Assembly (NCBI GenBank): GCA_039933775.1
Contig: JBDTNK010000044.1
Coordinates: 1-16,068 of the forward strand
DNA from: JBDTNK01 sp039933775
GTDB taxonomy: Bacteria > Chloroflexota > Limnocylindria > QHBO01
DNA: 16,068 bases
Direction of reading: 5' to 3'
Position numbers and translations under genes: made by a program. Positions 7,071 to 13,905 of this stretch are shown here, piece by piece. A model generated the notes under the pieces. It was not told the DNA's origin. It was given only the letters and a program-made list of their open reading frames with translations, and made no database searches. The first letter of the stretch is position 1. Every line of letters starts with the position of its first letter.

Positions 7071-7930
7071 GCGGTCAGCTCCTGGCCACGCAGGATGCGG
7101 GTGTAGGCGATGACCCCGGCGAGCAGGCCGAGCATGAGGATGAGGCTGATGGCCGATGCCTGCGGATAGTCGTTGTTGTTGAGGTAGAGCGTCTGGACCA
7201 CGTTCCCGATCATCGTCGTGTCGCGCGTGCCACCGAGCAGCTCGGCGTTGATGTAGTCGCCCACGGCGGGGATGAACGAGAGCAGCGAGCCCGCGAAGAC
7301 GCCGGAGATCGAGAGTGGCAGCGTCACGCGCAGGAACGCCTGCAGCCGGCTGGCGTAGAGATCGGTGGCAGCCTCGATGAGCCGTGGATCAATCTTCTCG
7401 AGGGCGACGTAGAGCGGCAGCACCACGAAGGGCAGGTAGTTGTAGGTGATCCCGCTGATGACCGCGACCGGCGTGGCCAGCAGGCGAAAGCCCTCGTCGA
7501 GGAGTCCGATGTCCTTGAGCGTGCCGAGCACGAAGCCCTGGTCGGCCAGGATGAATTTCCAGCTGATGGTGCGGATGATGAAGCTGGTGAAGAAGGGCAT
7601 GATCACCAGCAGCAGCAGGATCGTCTTGTAGCGCCCGCCGCGGAAGGCGATGGTGTAGGCCATCGGGTATCCGATGGCCATGGTCAGCACGGCGACCGCC
7701 AAGCCGTAGAGCAGCGAGCGCAGGAACTGCTCGTTCCAGCGCGTCAGCACCTCGGGAAAGATGCCGAAGTTGAAGGTCAACCGATAGCCGCTCGAGAGGC
7801 TCCCTTCCTGCAGTGCGACCGATGCCATGGTCAGCATCGGCAGCACGAAGAAGACGATCAGCCACAGCCCTCCGGGAAGGAGGAACAGGTAGGGGATCAG
7901 CCCGCGGTGGCGACGCAGCCAGGCGGCCAT
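7067..7930 (-). CDS. potB: Polyamine ABC transporter permease, PotB-like
   Basis: A 287-residue permease pairing with PotC. Hydrophobic spans are near 12-35, 70-96, 102-122, 155-177, 207-229 and 258-279. The EAA loop is at ~186-206 (EAATDLYASRLQAFLRVTLP). MPFFTSFIIRTISW and NYLPFVVLPLYVALEKID are strongly PotB-like. A Shine-Dalgarno sequence (GGAGG) lies just before the ATG, and the gap to the potD stop is 19 bases. An unusually perfect 9-base inverted repeat lies inside the gene at 7658-7679 (codons ~84-91). The substrate class (polyamine rather than, say, iron) follows from the family match and the linked PotD-type binding protein. Confidence 0.93.
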   Translation of the reverse strand: MAAWLRRHRGLIPYLFLLPGGLWLIVFFVLPMLTMASVALQEGSLSSGYRLTFNFGIFPEVLTRWNEQFLRSLLYGLAVAVLTMAIGYPMAYTIAFRGGRYKTILLLLVIMPFFTSFIIRTISWKFILADQGFVLGTLKDIGLLDEGFRLLATPVAVISGITYNYLPFVVLPLYVALEKIDPRLIEAATDLYASRLQAFLRVTLPLSISGVFAGSLLSFIPAVGDYINAELLGGTRDTTMIGNVVQTLYLNNNDYPQASAISLILMLGLLAGVIAYTRILRGQELTA

Positions 7931-7949
7931 GGTGCCTCCGCCCGCCGTC

Positions 7950-9248
7950 TCAGCCCTGGGTCACTTCCTGGAAGAGCGTGTTCCACAGTTGCTCCTCCTC
8001 CTCGCTGAGGACCTTGTAGCTGTAGAGGTTGGCGAGCATCTCGTCGGTCGGGAAGACGAGCTCGGATTCCGCGACCGCCGAGTAGTAGTCGCGGTCCTCG
8101 GCCGTCTCGGCATCCTCAGCGTGCTGGCGGATGATGTCCTGTGCCGCGGGGACCGGGCAGATGTAGTTCACGTATTCGGTGATCTGGGCCGCGATCTCGG
8201 GCCGGTACACGAAGTCCATCATCGCCAGCGCGTCGGCGGGATGCTGGGCGCCCTTGGGGATCGCCATGTTGTCGATCCACAGGATGCCGCCCTTCTCCGG
8301 CACCACGAAGCGCAGGTCAGGGTTGTCGAACTGGAGCTGGAAGACGTCGCCTGACCACGCCATCGTCACCGCCAGCGAGCCGTTGGCGAGCTCCTGCGCG
8401 TACTCGTTGCCGTAGTAGCCGCGCACGAGCGGCGCCTGCTCCTTGAGCACGTCGTTCGCGGCGCGGACGTCGTCCTCGGTCGCGTCGGCCGGCTTCACGC
8501 CGTTGTGCAGCAGCGCCAGGCTGAGCGAGTCACGCACCTCGCTGAACATGCCGATGCGGCCCTCGAAGGCGGGGTCCAGCAGGTCGGCGAAGGAGGTGAT
8601 GTCGCGGCCGGTCAGTGCCGGGTTGTAGGCGATGCCGGTGATCCCCGACTGCCACGGCACACTGTGCGCGTTGTTCGGGTCAAACGACGGGTTCTTGTAC
8701 TTGTCGCTCGCATTCGCAACGAAGTTCGGGACCGATGCCGCCACGTCGATCGCCTCGAGATAGCCGAGACCCGCCATCTTGCCGAGCATCCAGTCGGTCA
8801 TGACGATGATGTCCCAGCCCGTGTCCTGGCCCTCGGCCAGCGCCGGCTGGATCGTTCCGAAGAACTCCTGGTTGTCCTGGATCGCCTCCTGGTAGTCGAC
8901 CTCGATGCCCGTCTCCTCGGTGAACATCTGGAGTGTCGGCGATTCGCCGGTGTCTTCGTCCTGGTCGATGTAGAGCGGCCAGTTCGCGAAGATCAGGTTG
9001 CCCGATGGCTCCCCGCCGACCGGCGCGCCGCCACTGGCCAGCGCCGACGCCGACGCGCCGCCGCTGCCGGAGGCGCCCGGACCGATGCCGCAGGCGGCAA
9101 GGATGGCGGGCAGGCTGAGCATCCCCCCGGCCAGCACGGCGCCGCGTCCCGCGTCGCGCAGGAAGAGCCGCCGCGACAGGCGCCGGCGTGGGTCGAGCGT
9201 TCGCGCGATCGCGAGCTCGATGCGATTCGGGTCGCGGGGATCAGGCAT
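7950..9248 (-). CDS. potD: Polyamine-binding lipoprotein, PotD-like, Tat-type signal
   Basis: A 432-residue extracytoplasmic binding protein delivering ligand to PotBC. The N-terminus has a twin-arginine motif (SRRLFL, 25-30), a hydrophobic stretch and a lipobox LAAC with C53. It is thus predicted to be exported folded by Tat and lipid-anchored after cleavage before C53. A Gly/Ala/Ser-rich linker (~54-80) follows. The mature part has NWPLYIDQ, the EETGIEVDYQE segment and WDIIVMTDWM, all typical of the PotD/PotF family. The ATG at 9248 was chosen because a strong Shine-Dalgarno sequence (AGGAGAGGAAA) precedes it and it gives a proper signal sequence. The first 8 bases overlap the potA 3' end. 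The preferred ligand (putrescine, spermidine or another amine) is not determined by visible residues. Confidence 0.93.
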   Translation of the reverse strand: MPDPRDPNRIELAIARTLDPRRRLSRRLFLRDAGRGAVLAGGMLSLPAILAACGIGPGASGSGGASASALASGGAPVGGEPSGNLIFANWPLYIDQDEDTGESPTLQMFTEETGIEVDYQEAIQDNQEFFGTIQPALAEGQDTGWDIIVMTDWMLGKMAGLGYLEAIDVAASVPNFVANASDKYKNPSFDPNNAHSVPWQSGITGIAYNPALTGRDITSFADLLDPAFEGRIGMFSEVRDSLSLALLHNGVKPADATEDDVRAANDVLKEQAPLVRGYYGNEYAQELANGSLAVTMAWSGDVFQLQFDNPDLRFVVPEKGGILWIDNMAIPKGAQHPADALAMMDFVYRPEIAAQITEYVNYICPVPAAQDIIRQHAEDAETAEDRDYYSAVAESELVFPTDEMLANLYSYKVLSEEEEQLWNTLFQEVTQG

Positions 9249-10383
9249 CGGTGGTTTCCTCTCCTGTTGACACTGATGGCTCAGGTAGCTCATCGATGAC
9301 GAAGGTGTGCTGTGGCCGCCAGCTGACGCGCACAGGCTGGCCGTCGGCGAGCGCCTCGTGCGCGCCGCTCGTGTCCAGGTTCTGCGCATAGACGACCAGC
9401 TTCTGGCGGTCGCGGGTCTCGACCAGGTACTGGGTGCTGACGCCGATGTAGCTCGCGTCGAGGACTCGCCCGTCCAGGGCGTTGTCGCCACTGGCCACCG
9501 CAGCCTGCTGGTCGGGCTGGAGCCGAAGCTTTTCGGGGCGAATGCCGACGCGTACGGCGTGGGCTCCGTTGATCGAGCCGCCCGGCACGCGAATCAGTGC
9601 GCCGTCGGCCAGCCGGACGTGCACGAACTCGGCATCCCGATCCGCGACCTCGCCGTCGAGCAGGTTGCTGATGCCCAGGAAGCCCGCCACGAACGACGTT
9701 CGCGGCCGCTCGTACAGCTCGTCTGGCCGCCCGAGCTGCTCGATGCGGCCGGCGCGCATGACGGCGATGCGGTCGCTCATCGTCATCGCCTCCTCTTGGT
9801 CGTGGGTGACGTAGACGAACGTGATGCCGACCTCGCTCTGGATCCGCTTGAGCTCGAGCTGCATCTGCTTGCGCAGCTTCAGGTCCAGGGCGCCGAGTGG
9901 CTCGTCGAGCAGGAGCACCTGCGGATGATTGACCAGCGCACGTGCCAGCGCGACGCGCTGCTGCTGCCCCCCGGAGAGCTGCGCCGGCTTCCGCCCCTCG
10001 TACCCGGGCAGCTCCACCAGTCGCAGCATGCTCGCCACCTGGCTGCGTACCTCACCGTCGCGGACCTTGCGGCGGCGCAGGCCGAAGGCGATGTTCTCGT
10101 ACACCGACAGGTGCGGGAAGAGGGCGTAGTTCTGGAAGACGGTGTTCACGTCGCGCCGGAACGGCGGCAGGCCGGTGACATCCACCTCCCCGAGGCGGAT
10201 GCTGCCCGAGCTTGCCTCCTCGAAGCCGCCGATCATGCGCAGCGTCGTCGTCTTGCCGCAGCCCGAAGGCCCCAGCATGCTGAAGAACTCGCCGCGCTGG
10301 ATCTCCAGGCTGAGGTCGTCAACGGCCATCACGTCGCCGAATTGCTTCGTGACATGGTCCATCCGGACATCGACCTGAGGCAA
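9241..10383 (-). CDS. potA: Polyamine ABC transporter ATPase, PotA-like
   Basis: The ATP-hydrolysing subunit of the importer. Counted from the chosen start, Walker A is GPSGCGKTT (38-46), the Q-loop Gln is Q84 in FQNYALFPH, the ABC signature is LSGGQQQR (136-143), Walker B is VLLLDEP (156-162), the D-loop Asp is D167, and the H-loop is VTHD with H194. A C-terminal TOBE-type regulatory domain follows (~285-375). The frame is open to 10530, but the upstream part is not ABC-like. A TTG at 10383 has AAGGGG six bases upstream and gives 380 residues, the usual length. The ATG at 10362 is the alternative. The gene is first in the pot operon, with a TTGACA promoter just upstream. Confidence 0.93.
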   Translation of the reverse strand: MPQVDVRMDHVTKQFGDVMAVDDLSLEIQRGEFFSMLGPSGCGKTTTLRMIGGFEEASSGSIRLGEVDVTGLPPFRRDVNTVFQNYALFPHLSVYENIAFGLRRRKVRDGEVRSQVASMLRLVELPGYEGRKPAQLSGGQQQRVALARALVNHPQVLLLDEPLGALDLKLRKQMQLELKRIQSEVGITFVYVTHDQEEAMTMSDRIAVMRAGRIEQLGRPDELYERPRTSFVAGFLGISNLLDGEVADRDAEFVHVRLADGALIRVPGGSINGAHAVRVGIRPEKLRLQPDQQAAVASGDNALDGRVLDASYIGVSTQYLVETRDRQKLVVYAQNLDTSGAHEALADGQPVRVSWRPQHTFVIDELPEPSVSTGEETTDA

Positions 10384-10434
10384 CGGCGACCCCTTGTGGG
10401 CACCCCAACCTTGCTCGGTTGCGGCAGGGTTCGC

Positions 10435-10464
10435 ATCATCGGCTGACCGATCTCGTCTTGTCAA
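10435..10464 (-). promoter_or_regulatory. Predicted promoter of the pot operon
   Basis: On the minus strand a perfect TTGACA (10464-10459) is followed after 18 bases by GATGAT (10440-10435, 4 of 6 matches to TATAAT). Transcription would begin around 10425-10430, leaving roughly 45 bases of leader before the TTG start of potA. On the plus strand the same spot reads TTGTCA (10458-10463), a possible -35 for the small gene at 10524, so divergent promoters may overlap here. The prediction is by eye only. Confidence 0.5.
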
Positions 10465-10523
10465 CGATTTTTTCGGCACCCGAGCATGCAACGAATCGGG
10501 CCAAGCTCGCGTCTGAGGGGAAG

Positions 10524-10652
10524 ATGGCAAAGCTCAACCACCAGAAGCGCTCGCGACCCCGCCCGGTGGCCACCCGCCGGCGCCGCGTCTCGGTTCAGCG
10601 CACCGCCGAACGGCAGGCGCAGCGAGTGCTGCAGCGCTACCGTCGCGGCTGA
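10524..10652 (+). CDS. Small, strongly basic protein (42 residues), unknown function
   Basis: The protein has 42 residues, 15 of them Lys or Arg (2 Lys, 13 Arg) and only one acidic residue, with no hydrophobic segment. The first half carries a Pro/Arg-rich stretch ending in TRRRR. The second half (VSVQRTAERQAQRVLQRYRR) could form an amphipathic helix. The ATG at 10524 has a purine-rich Shine-Dalgarno sequence (GAGGGG) close upstream. A strong hairpin terminator begins 14 bases after the stop, so this is a self-contained transcription unit between the pot operon (divergent) and the acyl-CoA dehydrogenase. Composition suggests RNA, DNA or ribosome association, but no family is recognised. It is longer than, and does not resemble, ribosomal protein Thx. 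The longer open frame beginning at 10419 lacks start signals. Confidence 0.65.
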   Translation: MAKLNHQKRSRPRPVATRRRRVSVQRTAERQAQRVLQRYRRG

Positions 10653-10666
10653 CAAGCGAACATCGG

Positions 10667-10704
10667 CGCCCCGACCGGTTCATCCGGCCGGGGCGTTCGA
10701 TTGT
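10667..10704 (+). terminator. Rho-independent terminator after the small basic gene
   Basis: Twelve-position GC-rich stem: CGCCCCGACCGG (10667-10678) pairs with CCGGCCGGGGCG (10684-10695) with a single A-C mismatch and a 5-base loop (TTCAT). It is followed by a T-rich tail (TTCGATTGTT, 10696-10705). It lies 14 bases past the stop at 10652 and 36 bases before the acyl-CoA dehydrogenase start. This is the clearest terminator in the window. Confidence 0.75.
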
Positions 10705-10728
10705 TAGACTCGCGGCACCGCACAGGAG
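10705..10728 (+). promoter_or_regulatory. Possible -10 box and Shine-Dalgarno for the acyl-CoA dehydrogenase
   Basis: TAGACT (10705-10710) right after the terminator resembles a -10 box. AGGAG (10724-10728) is a clear Shine-Dalgarno sequence, 3 bases from the ATG at 10732 and 12 from the ATG at 10741. No convincing -35 is seen, because the terminator hairpin occupies that position. Confidence 0.4.
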
Positions 10729-10731
10729 CGC

Positions 10732-11892
10732 ATGCCGCGCATGGACTTTTCTTTCTCCGCCGAGCACGAGGAGATCCGTCGCACAGTTCGCGAGTTCGCC
10801 GAGCGACGCATCGCCCCGGTCGCCGACGAGCTCGAGCGGCGCCACGAGTTCCCGCACGAGATCATTCGCGAGGCCGCCGGCCTGGGACTGCTGGGCGTGC
10901 CGTACCCGGAGTCGATCGGCGGCACGGGGCTCGACAGCCTGGCGTACGCCATCACCGTCGAGGAGCTCTCGCGGGTCAGCGGATCGGTGGGCATCATCGT
11001 CTCCGCGCACACCAGCCTTGGCTGCAACCCGATCTGGATGGCGGGCACCGACGCGCAGAAGGAGCGCTATCTGCGGCCGCTCGTGTCAGGCGCGAAGATC
11101 GGCGCCTACGGGCTGACCGAGCCGGGCGCCGGCAGCGACTCGCGCGGCACGCGCACCCGCGCGCACCGCGACGGTGATGCCTGGGTGCTGAACGGCTCGA
11201 AGCGCTTCATCACCAATGCGGGCGTGGCGGGCACCTATATCGTCACCGCGGTCACCGAGAAGGGCGCGGCATCGGGCAAGATCAGCGCCTTCATCGTCGA
11301 GGCCGAGAGCCCCGGCTTCTCCATCGGCCGCATGGAGGAGAAGATGGGCCTGCACGCAAGCAACACCGGCGAGCTGCTCTTCGAGGACTGCCGCATCCCC
11401 GCCGACAACCTGCTGGGGGTCGAGGGCGAGGGTGACAAGCTCTTCCTGAAGACCCTCGACGGCGGTCGCATCGGGATCGCGTCGATGGCGCTCGGCATTG
11501 CGCAGGCGGCGTACGAGGCCGCATCGGCCTACGCCAAGGAGCGACGCCAGTTCGATCGCGCCATCGCGTCGTTCCAGGGCGTGGCCTTCATGATCGCGGA
11601 CATGGCGGTGGCGATCGACGCGGCACGGCTCATGACCTACCGCGCCGCGTGGCTGAAGGACCAGGGCCGGCCGTACTCGACCGAGGCGGCGATGGCCAAG
11701 CTCCACGCGTCGGAGGTCGCGCGCCAGGTCACCAACGACGCCGTGCAGGTGCACGGTGGCTACGGCTACATCACCGAGTACAAGGTGGAGCGCTACCTGC
11801 GCGACGCGAAGCTCACCGAGCTCGGCGAGGGAACGAGCCAGATCCAGCGCATGGTCATCGCGCGGAACCTGCTCGGCGTGCGCGCGATGTAG
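10732..11892 (+). CDS. Acyl-CoA dehydrogenase
   Basis: A 386-residue FAD-dependent acyl-CoA dehydrogenase of the short/medium-chain type and normal length. It introduces the alpha,beta double bond into acyl-CoA and passes electrons to ETF. Visible motifs are AYGLTEPGAGSD (125-136) and WVLNGSKRFITNA (151-163, FAD/substrate region), LFEDCRIPADNLLG, RRQFDRAIASFQG, and QVHGGYGYITEY, followed by LGEGTSQIQRMVIARNL. E366 in GEGTSQIQ is at the usual catalytic base position of SCAD/MCAD (isovaleryl-CoA dehydrogenase has it elsewhere). The chain-length preference is not readable. The start could be ATG 10732 or 10741, 3 or 12 bases after AGGAG. It converges on acetoacetyl-CoA synthetase, 8 bases away, so both may serve fatty-acid/ketone-body carbon flow, though they are on opposite strands. 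Confidence 0.93.
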   Translation: MPRMDFSFSAEHEEIRRTVREFAERRIAPVADELERRHEFPHEIIREAAGLGLLGVPYPESIGGTGLDSLAYAITVEELSRVSGSVGIIVSAHTSLGCNPIWMAGTDAQKERYLRPLVSGAKIGAYGLTEPGAGSDSRGTRTRAHRDGDAWVLNGSKRFITNAGVAGTYIVTAVTEKGAASGKISAFIVEAESPGFSIGRMEEKMGLHASNTGELLFEDCRIPADNLLGVEGEGDKLFLKTLDGGRIGIASMALGIAQAAYEAASAYAKERRQFDRAIASFQGVAFMIADMAVAIDAARLMTYRAAWLKDQGRPYSTEAAMAKLHASEVARQVTNDAVQVHGGYGYITEYKVERYLRDAKLTELGEGTSQIQRMVIARNLLGVRAM

Positions 11893-11900
11893 CTGCGCCG

Positions 11901-13865
11901 TTACGAGGCGCGGGCGGCGGCCAGGGCCACGAAGGCGTCGAGCGCCTCGGGATTGGCGAGCGAGCCGCGGGCGGCCGCCGCATCGACCGGCGTGCCGGTC
12001 AGGATCCGCTTCACCGGCACCTCGAGCTTCTTGCCCGACAGCGTGCGGGGGACGCCGGGGACGGCGTGAATCTGGTCGGGCGCGTGGCGCGGCGAGAGCG
12101 ATGAGCGCAGCTCGCGCGTGATGCGCCCGCGGAGCCCGGGGTCGAGCCGCGCGCCTTCGGCCAACGCGATGAAGAGGAGCAGCTCGTCGGTCTGCTCGAG
12201 ATGGATGACGAGGGCCTCGGCGACCTCCGGCATGGCCTCGACCACGGCGTAGAACTCGGCGGTACCGATCCGGACCCCGCCGCGGTTCAGCGTCGCGTCG
12301 GAGCGGCCGCTGATGATGCACGAGCCGCGCTCGGTGATGGTGATCCAGTCGCCATGCCGCCAGACCTCCGGCCAGGTGCCGAAGTACGCGTCGCGGTAGC
12401 GGCTGCCATCGCTGTCGTTCCAGAAGCCCACCGGCATCGACGGCAGTGGCTGGGTGATGACGAGCTCGCCCTGCTCGCCGATGAGCGGTCTCCCATCGGG
12501 CCCGAAGGCTTCGATGGCGCATCCGAGGTGGCGGCAGCTGATCTCGCCCTCCCAGACCGCCACCAGCGGGGCGCCGCCGACGAAGGCGGTGCACACGTCG
12601 CTGCCCCCCGAGATGCTCTGCAGCTGAGCCGTGGATGAGATCGCGTCGCGCACGTAACGGAAGCCCTCGATCGGCAGCGGGGCGCCGGTGGAGCCGATGC
12701 CGCGCAGCGCTGACAGCTCCGCGTCACGTCCGGGCACCAGACCGATCTTGCGGCAGGCCATCAGGTACGGCGCCGAGGTCCCGAAATAGGTCAGCTGCTC
12801 CTGCTCGGCCATCTGCCACAGGCCCATCATGCCGGGGCTGGCCGGAGAGCCGTCGTAGGTCACGATCGTGGCGTCCACCAGCAGCCCCGAGACCAGGTAG
12901 TTCCACATCATCCAGCCGGTGGTGCTGTACCAGAAGAAGCGGTCGGCGGGCCCAAGGTCGTGCTGCAGCGCCAGCGCCTTGAGGTGCTCGAGCAGGATGC
13001 CGCCGTGCCCGTGCACGATCGGCTTCGGCAGCCCGGTGGTCCCCGAGCTGTACAGCACCGCCAGGGGGTGGTCAAAACTGACCGATGCGAATGCCAGCTC
13101 GCCTGGCTCGGCGGCCAGCTCGTCCCACGCCAGCGTCCCGGGCAGGCGTGCCGCCGGATCGAGGTAGGGGAGCGCCACGGTGGCGCGCAGCGAGGGGAGC
13201 CCCGCGCGGATCGCCGCCACCTCCGCGCGACGATCGATCGCGCGTCCGCCGTAGCGGTAGCCATCGATGGCCAGCAACACCGTCGGCTCGATCTGGCCGA
13301 ACCGATCGACCACGCTGCGCGTCCCGAACTCCGGCGCGCAGCTGGCCCAGATCGCCCCGAGCGACGCGGTGGCAAGCAGGGCGATCGTCGCCTCGGGGAT
13401 GTTGGGCAGGTACGCCGCCACGCGATCGCCGCGCTGCACGCCCAGCAGCTCCAGCCCGGCCCGCACGCGTCCCACCGCGTCGCGCAGCTCGGCGACGGTC
13501 AGCGTCGTCCGCGCGCGGGCCTCGGACCGCCCGATGATGACCACGTCGTCGTCCCGGCGGCCGCGCAGCCGCAGCGCGTGCTGCGCCCAGTTGAGGCGGG
13601 CCTCGGGGAACCAACGCGCGCCGGGCATCGCGGCGCTCGCCAACGCGGGACCGGGCGGGACGTCGGAGCGCACCTCGAAGTACTCCCAGATCGACTCCCA
13701 GAAGGTGCCCGGCTCGGCGACCGACCAACGCCACGCCGCCGCGTAGTCGTCGAATCGCAGGCCGCGCTCGCGCTCCAGCCATTCGAGAAAGTGACCGAGG
13801 CGCGAGCGCCGGCGCGCATCGGGGGGCGGTGTCCACAGGATCGCGGGGTCTGGCACGACCCGCAT
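11901..13865 (-). CDS. aacS: Acetoacetyl-CoA synthetase (acetoacetate-CoA ligase)
   Basis: A 654-residue adenylate-forming enzyme that makes acetoacetyl-CoA from acetoacetate, ATP and CoA (EC 6.2.1.16). The N-terminus has the acetyl/acetoacetyl-CoA synthetase region (FWESIWEYFEV, RWFPEARLNWAQH). The phosphate-binding loop is LYSSGTTGLPKPIVHGHGG. SISGGSDVCTAFVGG and the FFWYSTTGWMMWN segment are typical of acetoacetyl- rather than acetyl-CoA synthetase. HGDWITITERGSCIISGRSD is the hinge/A8 region. The catalytic Lys is in LSGKKLEVPVK (K612, near the C-terminus). The frame runs open to 14648, but that part lies antisense to the next gene. ATG 13865 gives the normal family length, and a GTG a few codons later is an alternative. 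It is divergent from the surface protein, with starts 40 bases apart. Confidence 0.92.
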   Translation of the reverse strand: MRVVPDPAILWTPPPDARRRSRLGHFLEWLERERGLRFDDYAAAWRWSVAEPGTFWESIWEYFEVRSDVPPGPALASAAMPGARWFPEARLNWAQHALRLRGRRDDDVVIIGRSEARARTTLTVAELRDAVGRVRAGLELLGVQRGDRVAAYLPNIPEATIALLATASLGAIWASCAPEFGTRSVVDRFGQIEPTVLLAIDGYRYGGRAIDRRAEVAAIRAGLPSLRATVALPYLDPAARLPGTLAWDELAAEPGELAFASVSFDHPLAVLYSSGTTGLPKPIVHGHGGILLEHLKALALQHDLGPADRFFWYSTTGWMMWNYLVSGLLVDATIVTYDGSPASPGMMGLWQMAEQEQLTYFGTSAPYLMACRKIGLVPGRDAELSALRGIGSTGAPLPIEGFRYVRDAISSTAQLQSISGGSDVCTAFVGGAPLVAVWEGEISCRHLGCAIEAFGPDGRPLIGEQGELVITQPLPSMPVGFWNDSDGSRYRDAYFGTWPEVWRHGDWITITERGSCIISGRSDATLNRGGVRIGTAEFYAVVEAMPEVAEALVIHLEQTDELLLFIALAEGARLDPGLRGRITRELRSSLSPRHAPDQIHAVPGVPRTLSGKKLEVPVKRILTGTPVDAAAARGSLANPEALDAFVALAAARAS

Positions 13866-13883
13866 GATGCCAGAGGGGCGACG

Positions 13884-13902
13884 GCGGGGTATCCTGCCCC
13901 GC
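13884..13902 (+). promoter_or_regulatory. TATCCT element inside a perfect inverted repeat, divergent start region
   Basis: GCGGGG (13884-13889) and CCCCGC (13897-13902) form a perfect 6-base inverted repeat around TATCCTG (13890-13896). The TATCCT could be a -10 box, 10 bases before the ATG at 13906. The layout mirrors 1604-1624. The site lies in the 40-base space between two divergent genes, so a protein bound here could affect both. The function is inferred. Confidence 0.4.
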
Positions 13903-13905
13903 ACC

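Noticed and set aside
9307..10446. Long plus-strand open frame opposite potA
   Set aside because: It mirrors potA codons and has no recognisable motif or start signals. potA is certain.
11086..12594. Long open minus-strand frame across the acyl-CoA dehydrogenase and the end of aacS
   Set aside because: It is antisense or out of frame to two genes with clear motifs. Its translation is low-complexity Arg/Ala/His-rich, as expected in GC-rich shadow frames.
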